From the NCBI RefSeq assembly GCF_016859285.1, contig NC_053422.1:12633501-12697500 (forward strand): a stretch of 64,000 nucleotides of DNA. Direction: 5' to 3'. Below the pieces are notes generated by a model that saw nothing but the letters and a program-made list of their open reading frames with translations, made no database searches and was not told the DNA's origin. How positions within the stretch are numbered: the stretch's first letter is position 1; each line of letters opens with the position of its first letter. This stretch comes from Xiphias gladius (lineage: Eukaryota; Chordata; Actinopteri; Istiophoriformes; Xiphiidae). The translations under genes were made by a program, and so were the position numbers. Positions 1 to 11,955 of this stretch are shown one piece after another.

Positions 1-1399
1 TGCTATAACCTGCAGAAGTGATGGCCAGAACTATGAAAATATGACAAGTGTTATGATTAACTGTAATTATCCTTTAAAAACGGCACAGCAACTGCAGAAC
101 AACATTTAGTTATTATTACGTAATAATAACTGAAAAAAGGTCTTCAGGTCTTTGTTAATTATGTCCCTCACAAACACTTCAAATAATGAAGCTGCAAACC
201 TCACAGAAAACCATACTGAACATAAATTAAGTTAAAGGAACACTCTGAAATTTTGCATATTAAGATAAGTCAAGCATATCTTGTACCAATCTCTTTACTG
301 AAGGCACAGAGATAAATACTGATCGTCTCATCTAACTCCCAGCAAAACAGGAAGAAACTTTATTTCACAGAATTCTGTATTATATCTCTACAGAGAAATG
401 CATGAAATTACACAATGGTGTGTCAACCAATAACCCGTTTTTGAACTTTAAATGACGTCTGTTTTCACAGTACACAGAAAACAGTGTGCTAGACAGGAAA
501 CCAGAGCGAGGCAGAGCGGACGTCAACGTGTTATCACCACAGTAAGGCAGCGATACATTTAAGCACACTGAACTACAAAGACTATCTCTACCTTGGAACT
601 GCTCTCTGCGCACACAGAGACCATACAAGTATCTACAAGCTACAGCTAACTCCTCAGTAGTGCAGCCAATCTATTAAGTCGACCAGCATCACGAAGGAAT
701 GAATTCTGTAGACTGCAGACGTAGAATAACGTGGATGGGACAACATGCTGACACATTTGGGGGAAAAATAAAAAACCCAAAAAACCCCAATACATATACA
801 ACATAATTCAATTTAAAAGTGTACGCTCACTGTATTTCACTTTACAGATTTTCAGAGCATACAGCAGTAATTTGACTAAAGTAGGTATAATAATGACAAC
901 AATTCAAACTTATGTGTGGACACTGATTACCAGTTGCCTGGAAACTATGTTTTAGTGGACTCTGGTCGATGGAACTGGCGTGCAAGTTGCTTTAAGGGCT
1001 TTTCCTCATGATGAGACTGTTTCTGGTTAAAAAAAAACAAAAAACTGTGAGCTGGTACATGTTCCTACGGCTAGGCTGATGATTCACCTGTAACAGACGC
1101 AGAATCAAAACCCGGGGGTAAAATCATCAGAAATTCCCGTCTGTGTGTTTTGACAACCGCCCCCCTTGAAGGGGACAGGCACAAGGATTTAGGTTTTCTG
1201 CAGTCAGCCAAGCATCGAGGCTATTTCCGTTACACCTGGGAGCTTCTATAAACATCATTCACCGTCATTGAGACAGAGTATTACCAGCCTCCTATTAAAA
1301 ATCATTCCCTAAGAAGTCGTCATTCTAATTATCATGTTTGTGCAGAACACGGACTTCTGTGACTGGACCACTGTTAGAAAGATAAAAATGACTTCATAC
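1..1399 (-). other. LNX2-like gene, partial intron 3 (no exon seen)
   Basis: This is the stretch beyond the last exon visible for the minus-strand LNX2-like gene. I looked for a PDZ-coding exon on the minus strand and found none, so the PDZ exons should lie off the left edge. It holds short A-rich tracts and otherwise unremarkable AT-rich sequence. The short open frames here match nothing I know. Confidence 0.5.
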
Positions 1400-4312
1400 C
1401 ATCCTCGCTTTCCTCATAGGCAGGATTAATCAGCCCAGGCTCAGGCTGGTCCCGGTTAGGATTTCGAGACAGCGCTGCGGAATGTTTAGCATCACCAGAC
1501 GACTCCCCGTCACCCTTACGTCCCTTTAACTCGTTCCACGAGGGCCTCTTCCTCTTTTCTGCTTCTTCCCTCAGTCTTCTAAAAACAGGACATCTGTAGA
1601 AAGACAGGAGCAGGGAGGAAACTGGTAAAGAGAATCACAAGGGTGATGGTTGACATTTTCTTTCCTTTTAGAAACAACACGTGGTTATCCATCTTTAGAA
1701 TGGAAAGGGATATTCTTCAATGTTTCTGGTTACCAAGGAGTGCCAAAGATGGATGGCCAAAGAAAAGGGGAAAAAGAGTTTGAATGTTAAAAGTGTTTTT
1801 TGAGGGAAAAGAGGACACAAGGAGAGAGAAATAGTGTGTTTGTGCTCAAGATTTAAAAGAGAGTCTCTATACAGATGAGTAGACAATTTCACTGCATTGC
1901 AGGGTGTCCGGGTGAGATAGGTTGAATCTGATTGAGCCAGAGTGCTGCAGCTGCTGCTCGCTCCTCGTACCTGAACTTTGCCTCCTCGTTGTTTGCACAG
2001 AGAGGCTGCAGCAGGACAAGCTGCCACCCACAACTGACTGCGTCATGGCCGGGATGATAAGCAACACGGCCAGTGACTTACCTGCACCTCGCCTTGAGCT
2101 CAATAATTAGAAGTTTGTGTGTTCATGGAGGGACTGTGCAACCAGAAAAAAAAAAAAAAAAAAATGGTACAGCTTCAGAGAGGGAAAAAACATATCTTGA
2201 AACGGCACATAGAGGAGAAAAAAACACTGTTAATGATTGTTGTTTTACATTCGTGAGAAGTACTCTGAATTCTTTGGCCATGACTTCATAGACTTCAGAT
2301 ATTATGTTTACCTTCAAGTGGAGATACGTGCATGTTGCATATGTACAGTTTATGGGCATACATACCAGATATTTATAAACTTATAGTAAACAATATAGTG
2401 TAATGAATCCACTCTACTTTGAGAAATAGCATGACATTCTGAGAAATACGCCTGTTTTTTGCAGTGACAGGGTTAGCTTAGCATAAAGACTGGAAAAAGG
2501 GGAAAACAGCTAACCTGGCTTTGTCTAGAGGTAAAAAAAAAAAAAAAACTAATCTGCTTTCCATCAGCTCTAAAGCTCACTATTTAGCATGGTACATCTT
2601 GTTTGTTTATTTCATACAAAAAATGAAGTGTAAAAATGACTAACTGCAGTTTCACAGTGAAAACAAGACTCCTTTTTTCACTACAATTTTGTACAAATTA
2701 AAACACACAAGATATACCGTGGTAATTAATGAACTTTAGAGGTTCTGGAAGAAGCATTTAGTCACCTTGGACAGAGCCAGGCTAGCAGTTTCCCCACGCT
2801 ATCAGTCTTTATGCTAAGCTAAGACAGCTGGCTCCTCGCTGTAGATTTATATTAAACAGACAGACGTGAGAGTGTTATCAGTCTTCTCGTATAACTCGGC
2901 AGGAAAGCAGTAAGCTTATTTCCCAAAACTTCCAACAATTCCTTTAATGACCACTTGAAAGACAGAGCGACAGAGACAAATGTCAATATGACATAATACA
3001 CATTGAATCACCACCACCACAAACTTTTGGAGGAAAATGTAATTATCACCTGTGGAAGTAATATGTCATTGTCATGCTTTGTTTATACGGCATTATTTAG
3101 CTACGAATTATTATTATCTACTCACTGCTTCGTTCATATGCCCACCGCCTAGTGCCATAATATACTAATCGCTGTAATATACAACCCTTAATATGTATTA
3201 ACAGGTTCTCCCTGGTATGATTTACAGTATATGTCCGGTCCACTCTTGAACCTGTGCATCTAATTCCTTGAATCCTTGCTAAAAGCTTCCCCCTGCCTCT
3301 TGTCTCTGATTCTGCTAAAGCTGCAACAATTAGTCAATTCATTGATTAGTCAATCAACAGAAAATGTATCTGCACCTATTTTGACAATCAAATTATCAGT
3401 ATTAGTTATTTTTTTAAGCAAAACTGTCAAATATTTGCTGCTTGTCAAATGTGATGATTTGATGTTTTTCTTTGTCACACATGACAGGAGACAGAAGATC
3501 TTTCGGTTTTGGACTGTTGGTCAAACAAAACAAGACATCTGAAGATGTTACCTTAGTCTGTGGGAAATTGTAACAGGTCTTTTTCAATATATACTGTCAT
3601 TTCACAGACAAAAAGATTAATTCCAAAAAAAATTGCCAGAATAACTGATGATGAAAATAATGAAAGGTGACTGACGATTCAAAAAGTATTCTTTGCAAAA
3701 CTACTGCATAGGATTACATTACATTGTATGGCTGTTAATGATACTGTGAACCCTTGTATTTAATAAAAGCATTCCCATCTGAAATGACAAACATTGTTCA
3801 TTGTTGTAGATGTTACTGTGACCAATCATTTCAGCCAGGTTAAGGTCTACCAATATGCACTGAAGCTGCTGTCACGATCTGTTAAGATCCCACCCAGAGT
3901 CTTACCTGTTGTGCAGATGGGGTTGCAGTTCACAGCGCTGCATCTGTTGTTGGCACTCTTCATAGTAAGGGCACATCACAGTCAGCTTGTCCAGCAGGTT
4001 CCTGACCAGCAGGCTCGAGGGACGGCACTGCTGTAACTGCAGCCGCTGGCGGTCCACAGGGCAGAAGTCCTGCTCTTTCAAGAAGTTGCTCAGACAATGA
4101 AAGCAGTAAGTGTGGCCACAAGGAGTGTCCATAGGTCTGAGTAGGGGCTGCAGACAGATGTGGCAAACCAGCTCATCGTCCACCTCGTCCTGGTACTCGT
4201 ACAGGTGGCTGTCCTGGCCCTCATGCTGCTGGCCACACTCCTTGCACACCCGCGCCCACGAGAGACCTGCTGCGCTGCTGTTGCCAGCAACTTTGGTTTC
4301 TACTGTAGCCAT
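1400..4312 (-). CDS. LNX2-like RING E3 ubiquitin ligase (partial: first two coding exons)
   Basis: Coding exons are 4312-3906 and 1593-1400, read on the minus strand. The donor after 3906 reads GTAAG, the acceptor before 1593 ends in CTACAG, and the donor after 1400 reads GTATG. The frame is continuous across the join, giving 200 residues before the gene leaves the window. Residues 50-87 form a RING: C50, C53, C65, H67, C70, C73, C84, D87, with Asp as the last ligand as is usual in LNX proteins. A Cys/His-rich TRAF-like finger follows at 114-137. Exon 2 ends with NPAY (192-195), the motif LNX proteins use to bind the Numb PTB domain. The family ubiquitinates Numb and other PDZ ligands in the cytoplasm. 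The N-terminal ECGQQH and HLYEYQ and the CHICLQPLL stretch resemble LNX2 more than LNX1. The neighbours differ from those of human LNX2, so a teleost duplicate (lnx2b) is likely but is an inference. The four PDZ domains expected in the family are outside the window. Confidence 0.88.
2430..2945. repeat. Palindromic dispersed fish repeat
   Basis: The left part (about 2430-2530) contains GAGAAATACGC, GTTAGCTTAGCATAAAGACTGGAAA and CTAACCTGGCTTTGTC as split motifs. The right part (about 2770-2945) contains their reverse complements (GACAGAGCCAGGCTAGC, ATCAGTCTTTATGCTAAGCTAAG, TTATTTCCCAAAACTTCC). The element is therefore a large imperfect inverted repeat in intron 2 of the LNX2-like gene. A related copy lies at about 39775-40075. 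Confidence 0.7.
3318..3690. repeat. MITE-B copy (GCTGCAACTAA family)
   Basis: It begins GCTGCAACAATTAGTCAATT and ends with ATTCCAAAAAAAATTGCC...GATGATGAAAATAATG-type sequence. Inside it is the ACAAAACAAGACAT phrase shared by the other copies in this window. It is an old, diverged member of the same non-autonomous family as the intact copy at 22773-23115. Confidence 0.6.
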
Positions 4313-4505
4313 TGGCTGAGGGAGCTCAGTCCAAAACTTCAGTGTCTCTGCAAAAGATATGCGTCCTCTTATTTCCTCAGAAACTGTGTCTGGTATATCG
4401 CATAAGTCTATGTCTGCATGTCAAAAGCGGACTCCATTCGAATAGTGAATGTGAAATGATGATCCAGAGTCAACAATGGTGTCTCCATGTCTTCATTTTG
4501 ATTTT
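4313..4505 (-). other. LNX2-like 5'UTR part of the RING exon
   Basis: On the minus strand a strong acceptor (CTCCTTTTCAACAG) precedes 4505, about 190 nt upstream of the ATG. Together with the donor at 9224-9220 it suggests that a non-coding first exon is spliced here. This is inferred from splice signals only. Confidence 0.45.
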
Positions 4506-5618
4506 CTGTTGAAAAGGAGAAACACAGTGAGGTCTACTGCAGAAGATGGACTATTCCTACTCATACTGGCCAGCACCACAGGAAACGACTAATTCACAGA
4601 GCAGCAGCAATATGGCAGCGAGCTGCAGCTGCTTCCTCTCAGCGAGTTTCCTGAAGGACAAAAGGAATTCTCATCTCGGCTAAAAGTCACTGTGCTCGCA
4701 CTGAAAGGGCTAAACTCTGTGAAATGAGGCAGGAGAACTGGACTTAAATCAAACCCCTGATAATGGGAAGGAACAAAGGCATGGCACTACACAAGAGTTA
4801 GAGTTTTGAATGAACTGGGCAGAAATGCAAACCCCATCAGTAATGACCCTGTGCACCCAATCAGCAGTGGTCTCCATCGCTTTGTGCTGCTCCTAATCTC
4901 CTTTAATTCCCTCCCATAAGGAGAGGGCTGATTAGCAACACATTCTTTGGTGAAACTTTTGGCTACTTACTCCACATATGAACAAATAAAGTGGCATTTC
5001 ATGAATCCCACAAAATACACTGAGTTAGGACTCATGAAATCTACCTTGTAAGATAAATTTCATCCACTGGAAACTAGGTTAGGGGGCTTCCAAGGAGACC
5101 ACAGCATATTTTGGATGGAATGAAATGTAATGTACCTGTTGAAAATGGTTTGAAGAAAAAGTGCCATTAAGTTGCAATGAATGGCTCTTTTTAAGCAACG
5201 TAAGCAAGGGGTTTTGGTCCGAACACTTTGATGGGCATCACTTCTTGGTGTCTGAGGAGCTACAGGGGCACAGAAACACACTTAACACCACCAAACACCA
5301 CCTAAACTAACCATGACTTTTTCCTAAATATGCAAAGGAGTAAAGAAAACTCCTGCCTTGCACATTACCACATATGAAAAAGAAAAAATAAACCACCACA
5401 TTGAACTCACTACCTTCATTTTTCCAGTCCAGATTTCAGGCATAAAAAGACTGCTTTATCTTCAGTGTAATTACCTTGGAGCGACTCACCCGAGATGATA
5501 TCTTTGTTGTCAAGCGCCCAATAGCCACCGCACGCAAACACAAGACTCTAACCTACCCTGCCTGAAGCCCGAATGAAACTGGAGTACTGCCTCTCCAGTA
5601 GCACACCGTCAGAAAATA

Positions 5619-5620
<2 letters not shown>

Positions 5621-5664
<44 letters not shown>
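5621..5664. repeat. (GT)22 microsatellite
   Basis: Pure GT dinucleotide run of 44 nt, followed by an interrupted GT-rich tail. It produces a spurious Thr-His repeat ORF on the minus strand. Confidence 0.98.
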
Positions 5665-5667
<3 letters not shown>

Positions 5668-6464
5668 TGTCTGGACGCATATTTGTGCGCACGACTGTGG
5701 TTGTGTGTGAGCTCTGACTGCACCGGTGTGAGGAATGCAGAGGGGAATTGGTGTAACTAGGCAGAGTGAGAGGTTTGTGTGTTTGGGGGTGGGGGCTAAG
5801 ACTGCTGTTACTGCACTTCCACAGGTAAAGTGCTCTCAGTAGCTGAATGACTGATTGCAAACACACAAGCCTGGTTACAAATATGTGTGTACACACGTCT
5901 ATCTACATACATGCACCCCGGCTGAGGTCATACAGGCCTTCTGTGTCTCTCTGTCTTTACTTTGTGCAAGTGATACTTAGTCCTGCAATGGATAGGGGTC
6001 ATGGATCCTGTAGCTCAGGGAGAGAAGCACAGTAGAAACCGGGCTGTGAGCCAATCATTCAGAAACCACACGACCTGGCGCACAAATGTGAAACAAAGAG
6101 ATAAACAACACCATACACTTATATTAAATACACTGTGCTGCTCAAACATTCACAGTTTCACTCCCATCAAATTCCTTCTTTGTCGCTTTATTCCGAAAGT
6201 GTAATATTTGCTTTCTGATGAAGTGACATGCACTAGCTGGGAGTCACGGCCACAGAGCCATGGAGCGCGTCCAAAGATGGCCGGCTCTGAAGCCATCTAT
6301 CAGTGCCCACTATTACCACGTTAACACAGCGGCACATCACTATGTGTCACAAGGATACGGCAGGAAATCGATAAAAGTACTCGTCCTTCTTGGTATCCTC
6401 AATGTGAAATGGAGACTTGTCGAAATGGTACAGCACAACGTAAAAAAGTGTCGTGCAGAAACGA

Positions 6465-6800
6465 TTGCTTGATTGATTGATTTGCCAGTGAATCAATTAG
6501 CCGACTCACTATTGACAGCTTTTTAAGTGCAAGCCTTGCTCTTTTTCTCTGTCTGTCGTCATTGTAAACTGAAAATCTTTGGGAGGGGTTTTTTTGGACT
6601 GAAAACAGGTATTTTGAAGACCTCACTTTGGGCTTTGGGAAATTTTGATTGTTGATTATTTTTCATTATTGTCTGACATTTTATTGGCCAAATTATTAAT
6701 CATTTAATAAAGAGAAAAGCTGCCAGTTAGTTTTGATTAATGAAAATGATGGTTGGCTGCGGCTAAAACAGGTGATCAAAAGACGTAACCTTGGGCTATG
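6465..6800. repeat. MITE-B copy
   Basis: Degenerate copy beginning ACGATTGCTTGATTGATTGA. It contains the family's ACTGAAAACAGGTATTTTGA/GACCTCACTTTGGGC segment and a TTGATTATTTTTCATTATTG segment. A second partial copy of the same internal sequence overlaps its right end. Confidence 0.55.
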
Positions 6801-7974
6801 GGACTTTTTTTTTTTTAATTTTCTGACTACATAACAAGTACAAATATAGATTAATCCTAATCCCCACACTAGAGCAAGAAAATTAATTCCCAGGAATCCG
6901 ACACTTAACAAAACATTTCCAACTAATGTTAAAGTCCATGATTATGAAACTAGCACAATATGACAGTTGTGCAATAGAAGGGGTGAAATGTGTTTTATAC
7001 AGGTTTAGAGCCAACCAAAGCGCAATACAACGAGCCTTGATGGGGGAACACCTTATCCAAATCAAATGCCTTGCGATCATGTGACAGACTAAGCTTCCGA
7101 GAGAAACGTCTGTGGCGCTACAGTGTCCCCCAGTCTCCTAGGGGATTACCCGCGGTGGCGTTCAGTCAAAGCTGAGCTGAATCACTCGCTTTGATGGTTG
7201 CTATGAGTGAATCACGTGCTGCCACACCCTCAGCGAATGCAGGTGAGGCCACGCTAGACAAATACGTTCTTCCAGTCCATGGAACGGGCGATGTGTCATG
7301 TCTACCTCTACCTTACACCGATGTCTTGCGTTACTGTAGAGATTACACATAAATACTGCACATGAAATGGAAAATGAATCAAATTACTACCCAGAGGTTA
7401 ATGACTATACTCAGTGTCAGAGTATAACATAATCAAGTGAAAAGCTCTAACACGTCCAGGATTTCTATTTTATGTCTGTGTCAGTTTCATGTTACTTATC
7501 AGAGTAGAGCTGCATGGAAACTTTCTCGCCTGAATTTAATATTTTATTTCCTTTGTAACTAAGATAAAATGCCATCTGTTTTGAGCACGGTTTGAACATT
7601 ATGTAACTTGTGTAGCAACAACATGCAAAGTCCCCTGCTTCAAATATATTGACCAATCTTTTGCATTGCATGTCTATATGCAGGAGCTAAAAACAAATCC
7701 AGCAACAAAAGCCATCCTAGTGACATTAATACCATCATTCCCCAAAGAATTTCCCACTCCTACTTTTTCCTGGTTTGTACATTCATATGACCAAACCAGC
7801 CTCACGGCAGACTCACGTGTGGTGTGGTACCAGTCAGTGTCTCGCAAACAAATCACACATGGGGGTTAGGCTTATATTCACAGGGCTCCTGAGCCCCCAC
7901 TGTACTGCCACCAGGCTGCACAGACTTAACAAACACCACCCATGGCATTGACTTAGGATGTCACCAAGTTTTGT

Positions 7975-8262
7975 TTTGGTTGTTTTTTTTTTACAAGCAA
8001 AAATGTTAGACATTTATTGGTCCCCAGTTTTCGAAAGTGAGAATTTGATCCATTTCTACACTGTAGTAAAATTAATACTTTGGGGGTCTGGACGGTTGGG
8101 CAAACAAAACAAGGCATTTATGGACGTCACCTTGGGCTCTAGGAAAATGTGATGGCAATGTTTCACCATTTCCTGATGTTTTCCTTCAAACAATTGATAG
8201 AGTAATTGAGGAAGATAACCGACAGATGAATTGATAATGAAAATAATCTTAACTTGCAGTCC
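7975..8262. repeat. MITE-B partial copy
   Basis: The internal phrases TGGGCAAACAAAACAAGGCA and GACGTCACCTTGGGCTC, plus the terminal GATAATGAAAATAATCTTAA / CTTGCAGTCC, identify a 5'-truncated member of the MITE-B family. Confidence 0.55.
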
Positions 8263-8429
8263 TGGGTACATTATATTTTATAAACGTATCATATGTTTTG
8301 TATGTAAAATCTTTATCTGCATAGTAGCCAGTAACTGCAACAGTTAAATAACTGTAGTGGATTAAAAAGTATAATATTTCCCTCTGAAATGTGGTGGAGT
8401 AGAAGCAGAAGGAAACATTAAATAAAACT

Positions 8430-8845
8430 AATGTGGTGGAATGTAACTTAAGTACATTTACTCAAGTACAGTATTTAAGTGCAATCTTGAGATACTCGTA
8501 CATTATTTAAGCATTTCCATTGAATGCCATTTTGTACTTCTACTACATTTCAGGACGAAATATTGTACTTTTACTCCAGTACGTTTATCTGACAGCTATT
8601 ATTACTAGTTACTAAGATTTTGTATGGAAAACATACAATCTGTTTATAAAACATACATGGTTATAGATTAAACTACCCCAAAACATTACTTTTGACACTT
8701 AAAAGTACATTTTGCTGCCAACACTTCTGTGCCAATTACCCGAGTAAGATTTTGAATGCAGGGCTTTTAGTTGTAATAGTGTTTTTTTGACCGTGGTATA
8801 ACTACTTTTACTTAGGTAAAAGATCTGTACCTCTTCCACCACTGG
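8430..8845 (+). repeat. MITE-A copy (CAGTGGTGGAAAGTAAC family)
   Basis: The left end reads GTGGTGGAATGTAAC followed by AAGTACATTTACTCAAGTAC. The right end reads AAAAGATCTGTACCTCTTCC then ACCACTG. The ends are inverted repeats of each other. The copy is about 415 nt with no coding capacity, so it is a non-autonomous terminal-inverted-repeat element. This family is the commonest repeat in the window. Confidence 0.75.
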
Positions 8846-9224
8846 TGTGTTGTGACTGGGACCATAAATAACTCACTGCCCCCCCACCCCACCCCTCCGA
8901 GCCCCCATGTCAGCCCATCGCTGTTGCTTTGGTCCTAATCACGGCAAATGTGTGACACATCCATAGGACAGAGGAGAAAAGTATCGGTCGGATCGACGGT
9001 ATCGTGGGTGATACAGCGGACGGACATGGCTTCACCTTCAGCGGCAAATGCTGCACACCAGCTCCAGCTCGGACGCTCACTTGCCCTCCCTGGCACAGAT
9101 GCGATTTTACCATTAAACGCGGACTCGGTAAAACCCCCCGAAAGTCCGAGGTGGCTGTCCGGCCACGTCTGTTTACATAAACCGACGGGGAATTCGCCCA
9201 AGTCGGGACCGAAACTCGTCTTAC

Positions 9225-9550
9225 CTGTGTGAAGGTTGTTTCCCGGAAGCAGCTAACCTATGGCTTGCTGAAACAAAGAGACCACTGTAAACTCAGTTGG
9301 ACGTCGATTTTAAAACAGGCACTTCCCGGCACCGACACCGCCGTGGCTTTCTGATTTTTTTTTTTTTTTTCACCTCATGGCTGTTGTTGAGTAACCGCAG
9401 CCCTCTGTCCCAGGTGGAGTTTAGCCGAGAGGCGGAGGCTGGGCGACGTCCCCCGGTTTCGAGCCAACGTACTCGCTCAGGCAGAGGTCCGTGCAGGTGT
9501 ACACGCTGCACTGCTCGGCCACGCTGCGTTTACGCACCGTCGCCCTCTCC
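9225..9550 (-). promoter_or_regulatory. CpG-rich promoter and non-coding first exon, LNX2-like gene (putative)
   Basis: The stretch from about 9000 to 9550 is visibly richer in G+C and CpG than its surroundings. On the minus strand a consensus donor (CACACAG then GTAAGAC) sits at 9225/9224 and could splice to the acceptor before 4505. No protein-coding frame on either strand here is convincing. I infer the transcription start region of the LNX2-like gene. A bidirectional promoter cannot be excluded, but no plus-strand gene follows for 11 kb. Confidence 0.45.
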
Positions 9551-9814
9551 GTGATTCATAACAGGGCTGCTTGTCAGTCTGCACTCAACCACCAGCTGTC
9601 TGTCATCCTGTATTCAGAATAGTCCATTTATACAATCACTTAGATCCAGTATCCTGCAGCATATGTATATATATATTTTTTTTTTCTGTTTAGTCCGAAT
9701 ACAGTTTCTTCAATGGCGGAAGAAGTATTCAAAACATTTACTTAAATACAAAATACAATTACCATTGCCTGTAAATACTCCATTACAAGTTAAAATGTTG
9801 CATCAGTAAAAGTC

Positions 9815-11110
9815 AGCGGTGGAAAGTCACCAAGTACATTTACTCAAGCCCTGTACTTAAGTGCAGTTTTACTGTATTCGTACTTTTCTCGAGTATTTCT
9901 CGAGTATTTCCCGATTAATCTCCCAGAGGGCCCCGGGGCATAAATTTTGTTGCCGGGCCCCCTTTTGACCCCCAGCCGCACATGGGCAGTTTCATTATTG
10001 CCCCAGACACCCGGAAAACCAACCAGAACTCCAGAGCGGGAATGATTGGTTGATTAACCGATTGGCCGATTAACAGGAAATCAATTGGCAGGTGGTTAAT
10101 AGTTTGAGTCATTTTTCAAGCAAAATAGCCAAAAAAATTCGCTGGCACCAGCTTCTCAAATGTGAATATTTGCTTGTGCCCCAGTTTTCTATGATAATAA
10201 ACTCAACATCTTGTACATTTAACCGTTGGTTACAAAACAAAAGCAATTTGAATATGTTAACGTGGGTTTCAGGGAATAATGATCTTCACTGTCCACTTTT
10301 TTTCTGATATTTTGTAGACTAAACAATTGATTATTAAAGAAAATAATTGTCAGATGTATGAGTTGATTATAGCCTTATTGTACTCCCGTGACGGAATAAT
10401 GCTACCTTGCCTCCGGTTTTCTGTGTTTTATTTACTTGACAGAGAAGAAATGGAAACAATTTGATAAAACACAACTTTACAACAAATGAGCACAATATAA
10501 ATTAAAAAAAATTAAGGTCTTAAAACTGGATTTTGCACAAAGTCCCTCTACAAGACCCAGGAGGTCTGGGGCCCCAGGGCAGTTGCCCAATTTGCCTGGT
10601 TGATGATGAAGCCTTGTCCATTTTATGCTACTTTATACTTCTACTCCACTTCGTTTCAGAGGCAAAAATAATGTACTTCTTACTGCACTAAATTTATTTG
10701 ACAACTTAAGCTACTTTGCAGATTCAGATTCATAAAACAAAATGTAGTCAACAAATAAGTTATGATCTATGATTATTTACTGAAATGATCTCCAGGGAGA
10801 AAATTTCAAGCTACCCAGGAGTATATTAGGTCATTAAAATAAGCTCCACCTTTACCAGCTGCAACATAAAACCGACGTACACATGAATGCATCAATCATT
10901 ATAATTCGTTAACATAATAAATTATTCTGAAAGGGGTCATTCTACATAATGAGTACTTTTACTTTTGGTGCTCTAAGGATATTTTGCAGCAAATAGTTTT
11001 GGTAATTTTACTCTTTTGAATACAGAACTTTTACTCGTAACAGAGTACTTCTACACAGTGGTATCGCTGCTTTTACTCAAGTAAAATCTGAGTACTCCTT
11101 CCCCCACTGT
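9815..11110 (+). mobile_element. Three-level nested MITE insertion
   Basis: A MITE-A copy starts at 9815 (CAGCGGTGGAAAGTCACCAA) and ends at 11110 (AGTACTCCTTCCCCCACTG), but it is split between about 9905 and 10615. The insert begins GAGGGCCCCGGGGCA and ends GGTCTGGGGCCCCAGGGC, so it is another inverted-end element. That element is itself split by a MITE-B copy at about 10030-10375 (GGTTGATTAACCGATTGGCC ... CAATTGATTATTAAAGAAAA). No coding capacity. Confidence 0.65.
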
Positions 11111-11730
11111 ACAGTGCCACTGTACAGTGCGACATTTAATGTCTGTGGACCCAACCATTTGAAACGAAACACACTAACACTATGTTCATTGTGCGCTACT
11201 TTACAGCAGTATTACAGGACTGAAATGTTACTCAAGGTGAAGTCAGATTACTGCTTTAATGCAAATGTAGCCCGTTTTGGGGACTAGTCTCCGCAGTGGC
11301 TACATATAATTAATGCTAAAAGGGACAATGTGTAGTCTTGACCATAACCTTTTCAACTTCAAAATACACCTACAAACCAATCAGTCTCTAATGGAGAAAT
11401 ACTCTCCAAAGGGGTTACCATTTCGTATATTTAAACACCACTCAGTTAAAGTGACAAGGGCATTCGTAATCAATTTATGGCAGTGCAGTAGAGCATCTAA
11501 ACTTGTCTTTGACATGTAACATAGCATATAGATCTGCATGCACAAAATGCACTTACATCTTATCTTCACCACATACACTATATTCAGACTGTATATTTTT
11601 TCCACATCTGTGGCTGTGTTGCGATAATTGTTAGTGTTATCTTTGTCCATGTCAGTGTGTGATCTCTGTCCTCTGTTCTTCAGTGTCAACAATACAGGCT
11701 CTTGAAAATGTTTTACTTTGTCACCCTTTT

Positions 11731-11955
11731 AGTGCTTCAACCGACAATTATTCTCTTTATCCATAAATCAATTATTTATATTTACAACTGACTGATGAAT
11801 CATATAGTCTAAAAAAGTGCCATCACATTTTTTCCAGAGCCAGCAGCAGATGCTCATATTTGAGATGCTGGAGCCAGCGAACGTTTGATATTTTTCTGAT
11901 TGCTGACAGTTACTTTTTAGGCGATTGACTAACTATCTAATCATTTCAGTGTCTC
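11731..11955. repeat. MITE-B partial copy
   Basis: Contains GTGCTTCAACCGACAATTAT at the left end, internal TGATGAATCATATAGTCTAA and AGATGCTGGAGCCAGCGAAC, and GACTAACTATCTAATCATTT near the right end. Confidence 0.5.

Larger units (their letters stand above)
4506..9224 (-). other. LNX2-like intron 1 (inferred), mostly repeats
   Basis: No coding exon is recognisable. The interval holds a GT microsatellite (5621-5664), two MITE-B copies (about 6465-6800 and 7975-8262) and a MITE-A copy (8430-8845). About 4.5-5.5 kb and 7.1-7.6 kb look like unique sequence of no obvious function. Confidence 0.45.

Noticed and set aside
5609-5896. Thr-His repeat protein on the minus strand
   Set aside because: It is a direct translation of the GT microsatellite.
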